Below, one piece after another: positions 52,853 to 63,416 of a DNA stretch of 64,000 nucleotides. Under the pieces are notes generated by a model that saw only the letters and a program-made list of their open reading frames with translations, was not told the DNA's origin and searched no databases. A program made the position numbers and the translations under genes. Source of the stretch: an uncultured Alphaproteobacteria bacterium (GTDB lineage Bacteria; Pseudomonadota; Alphaproteobacteria; Rs-D84); NCBI GenBank assembly GCA_946623825.1, contig CAMORN010000001.1:142202-206201 (forward strand), in the 5' to 3' direction. The number at the start of each line of letters is the position of its first letter. The stretch's first letter is position 1.

Positions 52853-54606
52853 TGAAAAACAAAAAAAACGAGAGAGAAACCGAAAAGCGTTCTTTTAAAA
52901 GTCGCTTGATTATGTTTTTTATAAATGTTTTCTTGGCGGTGGTTGGGTGTGTTGGTCTGTATGTGTTGTTTGTGTTTTTACAGATGCCATCACTTGATTC
53001 TATATTACATGAAACACGTGAACCCGCGATTATATTTTTAGATAAAAATGGAAATGAAATTCGTTCTATGGGGCGAATTATGGGAACCCCGATAAGTGTT
53101 GATACTTTGCCACCACATGTGTATCAATCTATTTTGGCAATTGAAGATAAAAATTTTTATGAACATGGTGCAATATCTTATCGTGGAACATTGCGTGCAA
53201 TGGTTGTGAATTTATTCCGTGGGCATTTTGCCGCAGGTGGTTCGACAATCACGCAACAAACTGCTAAAAATATATTCTTGTCGCGAGATAAAAAAATATC
53301 CCGTAAAATTCAAGAATTGATTTTATCACATTGGTTGGAAAACAGATTTAATAAAAATCAAATTCTTGATTTGTATATCAACAGGGTTTCTTTGGTTGGG
53401 GGATTGCGTGGGATAGATGCTGCATCAAATATTTTATTCGGACATGGTGCAAACAAAATGACGGTTGCAGAATCTGCACAAATTGCTGCTATGTTAAAGG
53501 CGCCAACTTCATACAGTCCACTGAAAAACCCAGAACGCAATATGAAACGCGCTCGTGTTGTTTTACAGAAAATGGTTAAACAAAATTATATCAGTCTTGA
53601 AACCGCTCAAAAGGCCGCAAAAGAATTAAAACCTGCATCGTCTAAAAACGATAAAAATATATATCGTTATTGGACCGATTTTGTAAAAGAAGAAGTTGAA
53701 TCCAGAGTTGGAAATTTGGATAAAGATTTATATGTTTATACAACAATGAATACAGATTTACAGGTTCGTGTTGCAACAACTTTATCTGCAAATGTTGGTG
53801 AATATCAAGGCGCGATTGTTGCCATTGCAAAAGATGGTGCAATTGAAAGTATGGTTGGTGGTGATGATTATCAGGTCAGCCAATTTAACCGTGTTTTGGC
53901 TTTGCGTCAACCGGGGTCTGCGTTTAAACCAGTTGTTTATTTGGTTGCACTTGAAAATGGTATGACCCCAGATTCTTATGTTAATGATTCACCTTTTTCA
54001 ATTGGTGATTATAATCCTAAAAATTATAATGAACATTATTATGGTGGAATAAATTTAGCGACTGCTTTTGCGAAAAGTGTGAATTCGGTTCCATTAAAAT
54101 TAACGCAAGAATATGGTATAGATAATGTCTTGAAAATGGCGGCGCGTTTGGGTGTTGGAAATAAATTAAAACGCGAATATTCAACTGTGTTGGGCGCATC
54201 TGAAATGAGTTTGCTTGATTTAACAACAATTTATTCCGTGATTTGGAACGATGGTAAATCTGTCAGACCTTATTCAATCACAAAAATCAAAGATGCCAAA
54301 GGAAATATTTTATACGAAAGAAACCCATCAGAAGAAATAACCTTGTTATCACCACAAACGGTTGAATATATGAAAGAATTATTATACGAAGTCGTAACCA
54401 AGGGAACCGGCAAACGTGCATATACACCAAAGGTTTTTGGTGGAAAAACGGGAACCAGTAATGATAACAGAGACGCGTGGTTTGTTGGTGCAACATCTGA
54501 TTTCGTTATGGGGGTTTGGGTCGGCAAAGATGATAATACATCTATGTCATCAAAGATTACAGGTGGAACATTACCTGCGATAATATTCCATGATATTGTA
54601 AAATAA
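52852..54606 (+). CDS. Class A penicillin-binding protein (transglycosylase/transpeptidase)
   Basis: Polymerises and cross-links peptidoglycan. 584 residues: cytoplasmic basic tail and membrane anchor (about 20-45); GT51 glycosyltransferase with catalytic Glu in LAIEDKNFYEHGAISYRGT and GGSTITQQTAKNIFLSRDKK; transpeptidase with SAFK (RQPGSAFKP), SVN (AKSVNSVP) and KTGTS. Compact compared with PBP1a of E. coli (850). Translationally coupled to ligA. Confidence 0.92.
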
Positions 54607-54668
54607 ATCTGTTGAATAACTTGTTTTAATAGACTAACATTATTCATCGTTAAACGGGGAATATAATC

Positions 54669-56459
54669 ATGAAATCTAAAACCGAAGAAAACGAAAATAT
54701 TATTTCGTTGCCAAAGTCTGTATTGAAATTTTATCTGAAATACGCAATAAAAAATTACAGGTTTTTAATTATTTGTTGGATGTTTGCATTGGCGGTTGTT
54801 GCGTCAAATGGTGCAATTTGGCCATATATTGAACGTTGGGTTGCAGCTTTATTTGAACACCCAATTGCACCGGGCACAAATTTTATTTTGTATGCGTTAC
54901 CAACAATTATTTTAATTGTTGGATTGAATATGTTTATGACGGTCAATAATTTGGTGGCAAGTACATTGGTTTCACATATTGGACCGGGACTTCGTAATCA
55001 AATATCAGAAATTTTAACAACATATGTTCATAAACAATCTATGCATTTTTGGACGGAACGCATGTCTGGTTCTATTCATACACAAATTGGATATATACAA
55101 AGTGCGTTTGATGCTTTTGATTTGCTGTGGCACGCATTTTGTCGTTTAGCAATCGTTTTTATTAATGGTTGGATGTTGTTCACTGTCAATAAATATGTTG
55201 CATTGATGTTCATTTTTGCTTTGTTTTTCAGGGTAATTTATGCGTGGGCTATGCGAAACAAAGTTAAAAAAGCCAGTGAAGAAGCATCGGGGGCTCAAAG
55301 TTCTTTAAACGGTAAATTGATAGACAGTTTTGTGAATTATAACATTGTTAAATTATTTGCCGGCGCAAACAAAGAAAAACAGGCATTGAAAGAACCACGT
55401 ATAAAATCAGTCAAAGCAATCATGCATTCAAGATATGTTGCGCGTTTATTCTGGGCAATTCCAGGGTTGCTGTGGGATTTGATGATGGGTGCAACAATAT
55501 TGTTCTGTTGCATTTTGTTCCAACGCGGTGAAATTTTGTTGTCAGAGGTTATCTATACAATGTCCGTATTCTATACTGTTATGGGTATGGTTGGTGCAAT
55601 CATTGATGTATTACCAGATGTCATAGATAAAACAGCATCTGCGAACAAGGCGTATCGTGAATTGGTTGTTCCTGTGGAAATTGTAGATTTGGAAAAAGCA
55701 AAATCTTTGGTTGTGAACAAAGGCTTAATTGAATTCAAGAACATTTATTTTAAATACAGAAATAAATATGTATTGAAAAATTTAAGTTTAACTATAAAAC
55801 CTGGCGAAAGGGTTGGTATCGTTGGTGCAAGTGGTGCTGGAAAAACTACATTGGTGAATTTGTTGATGCGTTTTTATGAACCACAAAAAGGTGAAATTAG
55901 CATAGACGGTCAAAAAATAAATGAAGTTCTCCAAGATTCCCTGCGTGAAAACATTTCTTTTATTCCGCAGGACCCGACAATGTTTAACAGAACTTTGGCG
56001 GAAAATATCGCATATGGTAAATCCAACGCAACAAAAGAAGAAATAAGAAAAGCCGCAAGATTTGCGTCTGCTGATAAATTCATAATGGGCACAGAAAAGA
56101 AATATGATTCTATCGTTGGGGACAAGGGAATTAAATTGTCTGGTGGACAGAGACAACGCGTCGCAATTGCGCGTGCGTTCTTGAAAAATGCACCAATTTT
56201 GGTCTTGGACGAAGCAACATCAGCATTGGACAGTGAAACCGAAATCGCAATTCAAGAATCTTTTGATAAATTGTCAAAGGGGCGTACAACCATCGCAATT
56301 GCGCACAGATTATCTACTTTACGCAATATGGACAGAATAGTTGTTCTGGACGAAGGCGAAGTTGTAGAACAAGGGACACATGCCACTTTATTGCGCAAGA
56401 AGGGTGCTTATTATAAATTATGGCAGATGCAATCTGGCGGATTTTTACAGGAAAAATAG
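54669..56459 (+). CDS. MsbA-like ABC exporter (fused permease-ATPase)
   Basis: 596 residues: six membrane helices (about 25-330) and one ATPase domain with Walker A GASGAGKT, signature LSGGQRQRVAIARAF and Walker B ILVLDEATSALDSE. Homodimeric exporters of this shape flip lipids or export drugs or peptides. The substrate is not visible. It lies between the PBP and a YbhN-like gene, an envelope context. Start after an AAACGGGGAA region. Confidence 0.9.
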   Translation: MKSKTEENENIISLPKSVLKFYLKYAIKNYRFLIICWMFALAVVASNGAIWPYIERWVAALFEHPIAPGTNFILYALPTIILIVGLNMFMTVNNLVASTLVSHIGPGLRNQISEILTTYVHKQSMHFWTERMSGSIHTQIGYIQSAFDAFDLLWHAFCRLAIVFINGWMLFTVNKYVALMFIFALFFRVIYAWAMRNKVKKASEEASGAQSSLNGKLIDSFVNYNIVKLFAGANKEKQALKEPRIKSVKAIMHSRYVARLFWAIPGLLWDLMMGATILFCCILFQRGEILLSEVIYTMSVFYTVMGMVGAIIDVLPDVIDKTASANKAYRELVVPVEIVDLEKAKSLVVNKGLIEFKNIYFKYRNKYVLKNLSLTIKPGERVGIVGASGAGKTTLVNLLMRFYEPQKGEISIDGQKINEVLQDSLRENISFIPQDPTMFNRTLAENIAYGKSNATKEEIRKAARFASADKFIMGTEKKYDSIVGDKGIKLSGGQRQRVAIARAFLKNAPILVLDEATSALDSETEIAIQESFDKLSKGRTTIAIAHRLSTLRNMDRIVVLDEGEVVEQGTHATLLRKKGAYYKLWQMQSGGFLQEK

Positions 56460-56529
56460 GAATTTATTTATTTAGTTTGATTTTTTAATATCCAGTTGCT
56501 ATGATTTCAAACGCAAGAGAATAAAAATT

Positions 56530-57546
56530 ATGTCGGTTAAAACGAAAAGATTTTTCAAGAAACTTATCAGTTATGCAGGGCTGTTTTTCTTTGCTTTGGC
56601 TGCTGGTATGTTATATTGGCAATTGCGTAATTATTCTTTGATGGATATTGCGCGTGCATTGTGGCACATACCTTTTACAAATTTAGTATTGGCGTGTGTT
56701 GCATGTTTTTGTGGATATGTAGCGTTATCGCTTTACGATTATCTGGCACTTGATTATGTCGGCAGAAAGGTTTCTTGGTGGAAATGGATGCTGGCGGGAA
56801 TGTTGGGTTTCGCAATAAGCAATAATGCGGGGCATGCCGTTGTCAGTGGCGGTGCTATCAGATACCGCTTATACACTCGTTGGCGTGTTCCTGGGTCAGA
56901 TATTATTAAAATGATAACATTTTCTGGCTTTACATTCTTTCTTGGCTATGCCGCAATTGCGGTCATAGGTTATTTTTTAGTACCAAATGATATGTTCGCA
57001 CAGAGTGCGGGTGCATCATTTGGTGTTAACGGATTGTTTATTGTGTGTTTGTCTGTGATATTGGCATATTACGCAATAGCAATTGCATTTTGCGACAAAA
57101 GTATTCGCATTGGTGAAATAAAATTCCATATTCCATCGATTGGTGCGGCATTGGTTCAAACTGTATTGGGCGTGATGGACGCATTATGCGCTGGATTGGT
57201 TCTTTATTTCTGTATCAAACCATATATAGATATGCCATTTGGTGTATTTATTGGTTTGTATGTAATAGCAAACGTGGCTGGTGTATTCAGTCAGGTTCCT
57301 GGTGGTATCGGGGTTTTTGAATCTATATTTATGGTTGCGTTGCCTGAAACCGCAGACAAAGCAAGCATATTTGGTGCATTATTGGCATACAGAATAATTT
57401 ACTATGTTTTGCCACTTATTGGGGTGGGGGGACTGTTCTTTATATATGAAAGATGGTTGCGTGCCCGTATGAAACGTTGGCTGGAAGAGGCAAAACAGAA
57501 AATGCCAAAAATACCATTACACCACAAAAAACATAGATTAAATTAA
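56530..57546 (+). CDS. YbhN/LPG-synthase-like integral membrane protein
   Basis: 338 residues with about eight membrane helices. Residues SNNAGHAVVSGGAIRYRLYT and GVFSQVPGGIGVFESIFMVA match the flippase-like UPF0104 half of lysylphosphatidylglycerol synthases. The synthetase half is absent, so a lipid-transport or unknown role is likelier than aminoacyl transfer. Basic C-terminal tail. Confidence 0.82.
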   Translation: MSVKTKRFFKKLISYAGLFFFALAAGMLYWQLRNYSLMDIARALWHIPFTNLVLACVACFCGYVALSLYDYLALDYVGRKVSWWKWMLAGMLGFAISNNAGHAVVSGGAIRYRLYTRWRVPGSDIIKMITFSGFTFFLGYAAIAVIGYFLVPNDMFAQSAGASFGVNGLFIVCLSVILAYYAIAIAFCDKSIRIGEIKFHIPSIGAALVQTVLGVMDALCAGLVLYFCIKPYIDMPFGVFIGLYVIANVAGVFSQVPGGIGVFESIFMVALPETADKASIFGALLAYRIIYYVLPLIGVGGLFFIYERWLRARMKRWLEEAKQKMPKIPLHHKKHRLN

Positions 57547-57751
57547 AAAATCTTGTATTCGGGACCCATGTCTGCTATTCTTTACAATGTTGTATAAAAC
57601 GGGGTAAAGATAGTGTTTGTATTATCACTTTTTACTTTAATCCGAGTCGCGCTGTTGGTTATCGTTGCGTGCATCCTTGGCATGGGCTGGGACGCCCCAT
57701 GGGAACGGGTTATATCTGTTTTGTACACCCCAAACACAAAAGGATTATTAA

Positions 57752-59551
57752 ATGTCAAAAAAGATTTATGTGGATGGTGTTCATCCGGAAGAAACCAGGG
57801 TTGTTGTTGTAGATGCCCTGACCAACCGTGTGTCTGATTTTGACGTAGAAACAACAACTAAACCTCAGATAAAGGGTAATATCTATCTGGCAAAGGTTAT
57901 ACGCGTTGAACCATCACTTCAGGCCGCATTTATAGATTATGGAAATGGAAAAAATGGATTTTTGCCATTTTCTGAAATCCATCCTGATTATTATCAGGTT
58001 TCTGCTGAACAGAAAAAGAAATTACTTGAATTGGCACATGCAAACATTGTTGATGACGACGACGATCCAAACGATGAAGAAGACGAAGTTGCCGAATACG
58101 ATGACCACAGTGCCGGTGAAGATAATGTTGAATTTATCAAACGCGCACGCGAATTCAAAATTCAAGATGTTATTAAACCAAAGCAAATTTTATTGGTTCA
58201 AGGCGTAAAAGAAGAACGTGGACAAAAGGGCGCATCTATGACAACTTATTTGTCATTGGCGGGTCGTTTTGCTGTTTTGATGCCTAATTCCAGAAAACGC
58301 AATTCATACGGTATTTCTAAAAAGATTTCAGACAGAACAGAACGTGCCAGATTGCGCGAGGTTTTACACGCCCTTAAAATACCAAAGGGTATGACAGTTG
58401 TTTTAAGAACCGCTGCCCAAGATGCAAATGCAGAAGAAATCGCAAAAGATTATGAATATTTGACATCACTTTGGAACGATATTCGTAAAACAACATTGGA
58501 ATCTGTGGCGCCTGTTACAATTCACACCGAAGATTCATTATTGCGTCGTGTTGTTCGTGATTTCATATCTGACAAAGACGATGTTATGTATGTTCAGGGC
58601 GATGAAGCATTTGCAGAAGCAAAATCTTATTTTATCCAAATGTATGGCAAGGCACCGCGTAAACAATTGATTCAATACAAAGATACTGCGGTTCCTTTGA
58701 TGACCAAGGCGGGTGTTGAAAAACAGTTAGAAGGTCTGCATGGACCATATGTAGTATTGCCATCTGGCGGTTCAATTGTTATCAACCAAACAGAAGCCAT
58801 GGTTACAATTGATGTGAATTCTTCACGCGCTATCAAAGAAAAAGATATTGAACAAACCGCATTGAATACTAATTTGGAAGCAGCCGAAGAAATCGCATTG
58901 CAATTAAGATTGCGTGATTTGGCGGGTATCGTTGCGATTGACTTTATCGATATGGAAGAAGAAAAGAATAATCGCAAATTGGAACAAAAAATGCGCGAAG
59001 TTATGAAACATGACCGCGCCAGAACTCAAGTTGCAAAAATCAACGCATTTGGTGTTTTGATGTTATCGCGTCAAAGATTGCGTTCATCGTTTATAGAATC
59101 TTCCTATGTCGTATGTCCACATTGTATGGGTGCGGGTGTTGTACCATCTATACAAACTGCATCAATAATATTATTCCGTCATTTACAGGAAAAATTATTG
59201 GCAAAAGCGGCACAAAAAATCATTATGACGGTGCCAAGCGATGTTGCAATATATCTGTTGAATCAAAAACGTGCTGAATTGGCAGCAATGGAAAAAGAAT
59301 TCGAAACAGAAATTGTAATTGTTGGCGACGACAGTTTAATGAACATTGACCAATATTCAATTCAACGCGTTGCAATTGAAAATGTGAAAACAGACGAAGT
59401 GTTGGACGCCCACGAACCATCAACAGATGCGAAAAAGAAAAATGCCCAACATAATGAGGCTAAACGCATTACAACAACTGCACCACGCCACAGAAAGCCA
59501 GTTAAAAAGGGTCAAAAGAAACAAAGCCTGTGGCAAAAATTGGTTGGTTAA
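57752..59551 (+). CDS. rne: Ribonuclease E/G
   Basis: Endoribonuclease that processes rRNA/tRNA precursors and starts mRNA decay. 599 residues: S1 domain (VDGVHPEETRVVVVDALTNR, QAAFIDYGNGKNGFLPFSEI) with an acidic insertion (DDDDDPNDEEDE), then the catalytic DNase I-like part with metal site (MVTIDVNSSRAIKEKDIEQT, IVAIDFIDMEEE) and zinc-link CPHCMGAG. The long degradosome scaffold of E. coli RNase E is reduced to ~80 basic residues. The 205 bases upstream hold no convincing gene and are probably its leader. Confidence 0.94.
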   Translation: MSKKIYVDGVHPEETRVVVVDALTNRVSDFDVETTTKPQIKGNIYLAKVIRVEPSLQAAFIDYGNGKNGFLPFSEIHPDYYQVSAEQKKKLLELAHANIVDDDDDPNDEEDEVAEYDDHSAGEDNVEFIKRAREFKIQDVIKPKQILLVQGVKEERGQKGASMTTYLSLAGRFAVLMPNSRKRNSYGISKKISDRTERARLREVLHALKIPKGMTVVLRTAAQDANAEEIAKDYEYLTSLWNDIRKTTLESVAPVTIHTEDSLLRRVVRDFISDKDDVMYVQGDEAFAEAKSYFIQMYGKAPRKQLIQYKDTAVPLMTKAGVEKQLEGLHGPYVVLPSGGSIVINQTEAMVTIDVNSSRAIKEKDIEQTALNTNLEAAEEIALQLRLRDLAGIVAIDFIDMEEEKNNRKLEQKMREVMKHDRARTQVAKINAFGVLMLSRQRLRSSFIESSYVVCPHCMGAGVVPSIQTASIILFRHLQEKLLAKAAQKIIMTVPSDVAIYLLNQKRAELAAMEKEFETEIVIVGDDSLMNIDQYSIQRVAIENVKTDEVLDAHEPSTDAKKKNAQHNEAKRITTTAPRHRKPVKKGQKKQSLWQKLVG

Positions 59552-59576
59552 ATTGTGAAACGATAAAAATAAAAAG

Positions 59577-59602
59577 CACCCGTGAATAACGGGTGTTTTT
59601 TT
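59577..59602 (+). terminator. Terminator of rne
   Basis: CACCCGT/ACGGGTG hairpin with T8 (interrupted by A), like those before the other surface-protein genes. Confidence 0.85.
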
Positions 59603-59613
59603 ATGCTTTTTTT

Positions 59614-59635
59614 AAGGTCCAATTTTTGGTATAAT
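59614..59635 (+). promoter_or_regulatory. Extended -10 promoter of the second AC-repeat cassette
   Basis: AAGGTCCAATTTTTGGTATAAT, almost the same block as at 10851-10872. Confidence 0.65.
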
Positions 59636-59664
59636 ATTCATATCAAATAAAGGGAAAAAAGAGA

Positions 59665-59730
<66 letters not shown>

Positions 59731-59750
59731 TTTCGTTGCGTGTATAAATT

Positions 59751-59820
59751 GCGTGAATTTAATTCACGCGAATATGAAAACAGACAAATAACGTTGATGA
59801 CGTTATTTGTCTGTTTTTTT
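59751..59820 (+). terminator. Leader hairpin and attenuator of second cassette
   Basis: Hairpin A GCGTGAATT/AATTCACGC (59751-59769) and terminator hairpin B, about 18 bp (59777-59817), same stem as at 11003, followed by T-run. Confidence 0.8.
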
Positions 59821-59845
59821 AATTTTATAAAAATAGGAAAGAGAG

Positions 59846-61252
59846 ATGAAAAAAAGACTATTTTTAAGTTCTGTGTTAATAATGTCGGTTGCACCGGCAT
59901 TTGCGGAACCAAGCAATACGGGAACATTCCCAAATGATGGTTATATGCAGGAAGATTACACATATACCAACGCTGCAACCGAAGCAAATATGGGCGTGTA
60001 CGAGGGTTCGGTTAACGCAACCGCAGAATACACAGATAACACATATCGAATTATGGCTGGTAAATATTTACCAGCGGGTGCGGAAGAAACAATAAATTGT
60101 GATGTGCGGGGGTCTTTTTGTCCGGGGTCTCAAACTGATGTTTTGTATAATGAAAATAATGCCCAGGGTTTAACATCATGTTCAACCGCCACAAATGGCG
60201 CATATACATTGTCAGACGGAAATGGCAGCAGTGCAGATTCGTGTTATCGTCAATGCAGTGGCAATGTAAGCATTGCGCACGCAACGGGTGTAAAGGGATT
60301 TGATTATTATGGCAATGGCATTGATACATGCGAACCAACGGGGTGTGTAAATGGATGGCATTTATCAAACGGTGATTTTGCCGGATTAAATATAGATAAA
60401 ACGATTGATTATACAAAACGTTATGCAAAGGCAGATGCACAATATTCATATGGCGGTGATGACGGTGCGTGTTCTGATGGATTGGGGAGTTATGAAGATT
60501 GCAGTGCAAAACCAGAATATGCAGAATTGGGTGTAAATGAATTTGTTTCTGTATATCCATACGGTCGTATATATGGTGTTGCCACATGCAGTAGCACCGC
60601 ACCAGAAAATGATTTGCTTTCAGTATATATGGTAAATGGTGGAAAATTACAAAATGGTCAAATAAGTCAGGAAGAATTCGTCGCAAGTTTATTGGCGGTT
60701 GGAACCCCAGAACAAGACGCCAGAATAATGGAATTGGTATCTGATTATTCAAACGGTAATATTACAGAAAATGAATTATCAATGACTTTTTTGACAGAAT
60801 TTGGTGTTGTAACCAGCAACAATATTGATACAAATTCACACGGTTCACATTGTTGGTGTAAATTTAATGGGTATACACCAAATGGTGGAACACGACAAAA
60901 CATATCTTCTGCTTGGGTGAGTTTTCCAGAAAGTGAAAGTGCTACATACGAATCTTGTATGGGTTTTTGCGTATTTGATTGTGCGTTTGATTTTGGAAGT
61001 TCTAGCGGCGCCTACCCTCAGTGGTATAATGCATTAATGGAGAGTTTTGGTGAAACATTATCTGTGTGTGATGCAAACAAAATCAAAATCAATTGGACGG
61101 GTGCAGACGCAAAAGATATTTCTGATAATAACGCGGGAATCGCCACATACGACAGCGATATCAGAACCCCTGTTAAAGCCCAAACAATTAAGGGTAAAAC
61201 ATTTAAGGGTTGGCGTTTCAGCAAACCGGAACAAACAACAACTGGTAATTAA
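59846..61252 (+). CDS. Secreted cysteine-rich surface protein, family member 3
   Basis: 468 residues with signal peptide cut after APAFA (20). The N-module (MQEDYTYTNAATEANMGVYE; CSTATNGAYTLSDGNGSSAD) and the C-module ending TPVKAQTIKGKTFKGWRF are close to those of the protein at 11073, but the middle (about 165-395) is different. Its leader is an almost exact copy of that at 10849-11048, with more AC units. The ATG follows AGGAAAGAGAG. Likely a surface antigen under phase-variable control; function unknown. Confidence 0.75.
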   Translation: MKKRLFLSSVLIMSVAPAFAEPSNTGTFPNDGYMQEDYTYTNAATEANMGVYEGSVNATAEYTDNTYRIMAGKYLPAGAEETINCDVRGSFCPGSQTDVLYNENNAQGLTSCSTATNGAYTLSDGNGSSADSCYRQCSGNVSIAHATGVKGFDYYGNGIDTCEPTGCVNGWHLSNGDFAGLNIDKTIDYTKRYAKADAQYSYGGDDGACSDGLGSYEDCSAKPEYAELGVNEFVSVYPYGRIYGVATCSSTAPENDLLSVYMVNGGKLQNGQISQEEFVASLLAVGTPEQDARIMELVSDYSNGNITENELSMTFLTEFGVVTSNNIDTNSHGSHCWCKFNGYTPNGGTRQNISSAWVSFPESESATYESCMGFCVFDCAFDFGSSSGAYPQWYNALMESFGETLSVCDANKIKINWTGADAKDISDNNAGIATYDSDIRTPVKAQTIKGKTFKGWRFSKPEQTTTGN

Positions 61253-61270
61253 ATTTACCGTTCATAAAAA

Positions 61271-61297
61271 ACACCGGCCATTTGGTCGGTGTTTTTT
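61271..61297. terminator. Terminator between surface protein gene and micro-lipoprotein
   Basis: ACACCGGCC/GGTCGGTGT hairpin with T6. Confidence 0.85.
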
Positions 61298-61313
61298 ATT
61301 TCTGAATCTCAGA

Positions 61314-61463
61314 CTAGCAACCACCAGTTGCATTACCAATAATTTTAGAAATAGAAATATCTTTGTGTAACAAGAATTCATATTCGCAGTTACCAGATTT
61401 ATAATAACCACCACATGCAGCCAATGTCATAACTGCAAACAATGCCAATAATAATTTTTTCAT
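61314..61463 (-). CDS. Micro-lipoprotein
   Basis: 49 residues, MKKLLLALFAVMTLAACGGY with lipobox LAAC at Cys17, then a short tail ending GNATGGC. ATG with AAGGAG 8 bases upstream. Export and lipidation are strongly suggested; function unknown. It resembles in design, not sequence, the one at 38277. Confidence 0.8.
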   Translation of the reverse strand: MKKLLLALFAVMTLAACGGYYKSGNCEYEFLLHKDISISKIIGNATGGC

Positions 61464-61547
61464 GATTTTTCTCCTTAAAATTTTTCAAGATTTCTGTGTC
61501 TTTTTAACACACCGATATCATAGTATTTTATTCATATTATGCAAGTT

Positions 61548-62114
61548 TTATTTTTTGTATTCTATAATATTCAATATTTCTGGAAATTCTGGTGTTAAAA
61601 AATGTCCGCGATTTTCAAATTCATGAATTTTTATTTGTGGTATATCTGTTTTGATTTTATTCGCACTGGATAAAATATATGGCATATCATCTGATGATAT
61701 AATCATATCTATACCGAATTTAGTTTGTTTTAATATATCTTTATTCAATTCAAGATTTGTATAAAACCCGTTTGGTTGTTCGTTTTCAATGTCTATCCAT
61801 GGGGCGACTAAAATCGCCTGATGTATTTTTAATTGTGGGTGTGTCGCAATATATTTCAACACAAACCCAGCACCCGCAGAATGCCCAATTAAAATTGTGT
61901 CTTCGTTTATATTAAAATTATTTAATATTTGTTCCCATTCATCATATTGCATCAACAATGCGTGTGCATGTGGAAATTTAGGAATTTGCATTATTATATC
62001 GTGGTCTTTTTCCATGCGAAATTGCAACCAATGTTCCCAATTACCCGCATAATATTCGCGTGTTTTCCAATCCATTTCAGGTGGCATAACGCCTGCACAA
62101 AATATTATGTTCAT
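61548..62114 (-). CDS. Alpha/beta hydrolase, RBBP9/YdeN-like
   Basis: 188 residues, a small serine hydrolase. Nucleophile elbow GHSAG near residue 79, AILVAPWID after it, acid in IISSDDMPYI and His in NRGHFLTPEFPEIL. Cytoplasmic; the substrate is unknown. It lies 12 bases after the M48 peptidase gene on the same strand, so probably co-transcribed. Confidence 0.85.
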   Translation of the reverse strand: MNIIFCAGVMPPEMDWKTREYYAGNWEHWLQFRMEKDHDIIMQIPKFPHAHALLMQYDEWEQILNNFNINEDTILIGHSAGAGFVLKYIATHPQLKIHQAILVAPWIDIENEQPNGFYTNLELNKDILKQTKFGIDMIISSDDMPYILSSANKIKTDIPQIKIHEFENRGHFLTPEFPEILNIIEYKK

Positions 62115-62126
62115 GGATTCATCCTT

Positions 62127-63416
62127 TTATTTCTTTAATATATCGCCTGATTTTATATATTCAGGTGCGGTTTTAGGTAATTTTTTCTGGGCTGATTTTG
62201 CATATTTTTTTGCTTTTTTATCGTCCCCGTTCATTTTGTAAAATTCAGCCATTGCCCAATCTGAAATCCCGCCATCATTTACGCGCGCCAATATCCAATA
62301 AGATAACGGGGATGGTTCGGTTAAAATAACTTTCTTGCACAATGCGTTCGCGCGTTCAATATCGTTCGGTTTTTTTCGTTCGCTTAAAACCAATGCCAAT
62401 GCGGTTTCAATTTGTGGCGCATTGTTTGATAATTTAAGTGCATGTTCGTATGCTAAAACGCTGTCGTCATAATGACCATATTGGTATTCTATGTCGCCCA
62501 ATAATTCATAATAATATGGGTTGTTTGGGTTGCGCTTAATTAAAGTTTGTGTTCCCGTCTTTGCAATGTCCAGATTGCCACCACGCATATTTGCAATTGC
62601 GCGCGCATAAATGCCAGCGTCGCTTTTGTCTTTATATGGATATTTTGTCAGAACATTTTTATCGCTGTCTATATACCCAATTAATTTAGCGCGCAATGTT
62701 TCGTATGACTGGTTTTCAGATTTTGCGTTTTTCTGTTTTGGAATATTTTTCAATCTTGAAATCTTGGTTTTTGCGTTGTTTATGCGTTCACTGGTCAATG
62801 GGTGGTTTATTCGTGTTGGGTTCACACGGTTTTCAAATTCGCCCATAATATCGCGCATTTGTGTAAATACATCTATCAAAGAATTTGGGTCATAGCCCGC
62901 TTTCACCATTAAATCAATTGCCATATCGTCTGCAATTCTTTCTTCGTCCCTTGAAAAAGATAACATAGATTGTTGCGCAATTCCCGTTGCGCCCGCCATA
63001 ATGCCAGCCCCCGCCGTTGGATTTCCGCCCGCAACCATTAAACCAACACCCAATGCCTGGATCATCATTGTGCGCATCATTTCGGCCTGCATTCTGTCAG
63101 ACATTTGAACCATGTGTCCGCCGATTGTGTGTCCCATTTCGTGTGCAACAACCACGCGCAGTGCATTTGGGTCTTTGATTCTTTTCAACAGACCGGTATA
63201 TATAAACACATCTTCGCCACCACGGACAAAGGCGTTAAAATCATCATCACGGACAATGTATATTTTTAATCTGGTATCTGGAATTTTCGCAGCGCGTGCA
63301 ATCGGCAATATGATTTCTGTTATTTGTTTTTCTGTTTCGGTATCGTTGATAAGTGTTGCCGAATTTGCGGAAAACATAATCAGACATGAAAATAAAATCG
63401 CAAATATTTTTTTCAT
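62127..63416 (-). CDS. Periplasmic M48-family metallopeptidase with TPR repeats (BepA-like)
   Basis: 429 residues from the ATG at 63416, which is joined to the recG stop as TAATG. Signal peptide cut after SANSA (18). Zinc motif VVAHEMGHTIGGHM near residue 95, with later ERIADDMAIDLMVKAG giving the third ligand. C-terminal TPR-like helices (about 260-420, YYELLGDIEYQYGHYDDSVL). BepA-type proteins check assembly of outer-membrane proteins and LptD, fitting the autotransporter-rich genome. Exact role is inferred. Confidence 0.88.
   Translation of the reverse strand: MKKIFAILFSCLIMFSANSATLINDTETEKQITEIILPIARAAKIPDTRLKIYIVRDDDFNAFVRGGEDVFIYTGLLKRIKDPNALRVVVAHEMGHTIGGHMVQMSDRMQAEMMRTMMIQALGVGLMVAGGNPTAGAGIMAGATGIAQQSMLSFSRDEERIADDMAIDLMVKAGYDPNSLIDVFTQMRDIMGEFENRVNPTRINHPLTSERINNAKTKISRLKNIPKQKNAKSENQSYETLRAKLIGYIDSDKNVLTKYPYKDKSDAGIYARAIANMRGGNLDIAKTGTQTLIKRNPNNPYYYELLGDIEYQYGHYDDSVLAYEHALKLSNNAPQIETALALVLSERKKPNDIERANALCKKVILTEPSPLSYWILARVNDGGISDWAMAEFYKMNGDDKKAKKYAKSAQKKLPKTAPEYIKSGDILKK

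Noticed and set aside
57613..57837. Open frame of 74 codons with a hydrophobic start upstream of rne
   Set aside because: It begins with GTG without a good ribosome binding site, overlaps rne by 86 bases, and its C-terminus is a frame-shifted reading of rne rich in Cys.
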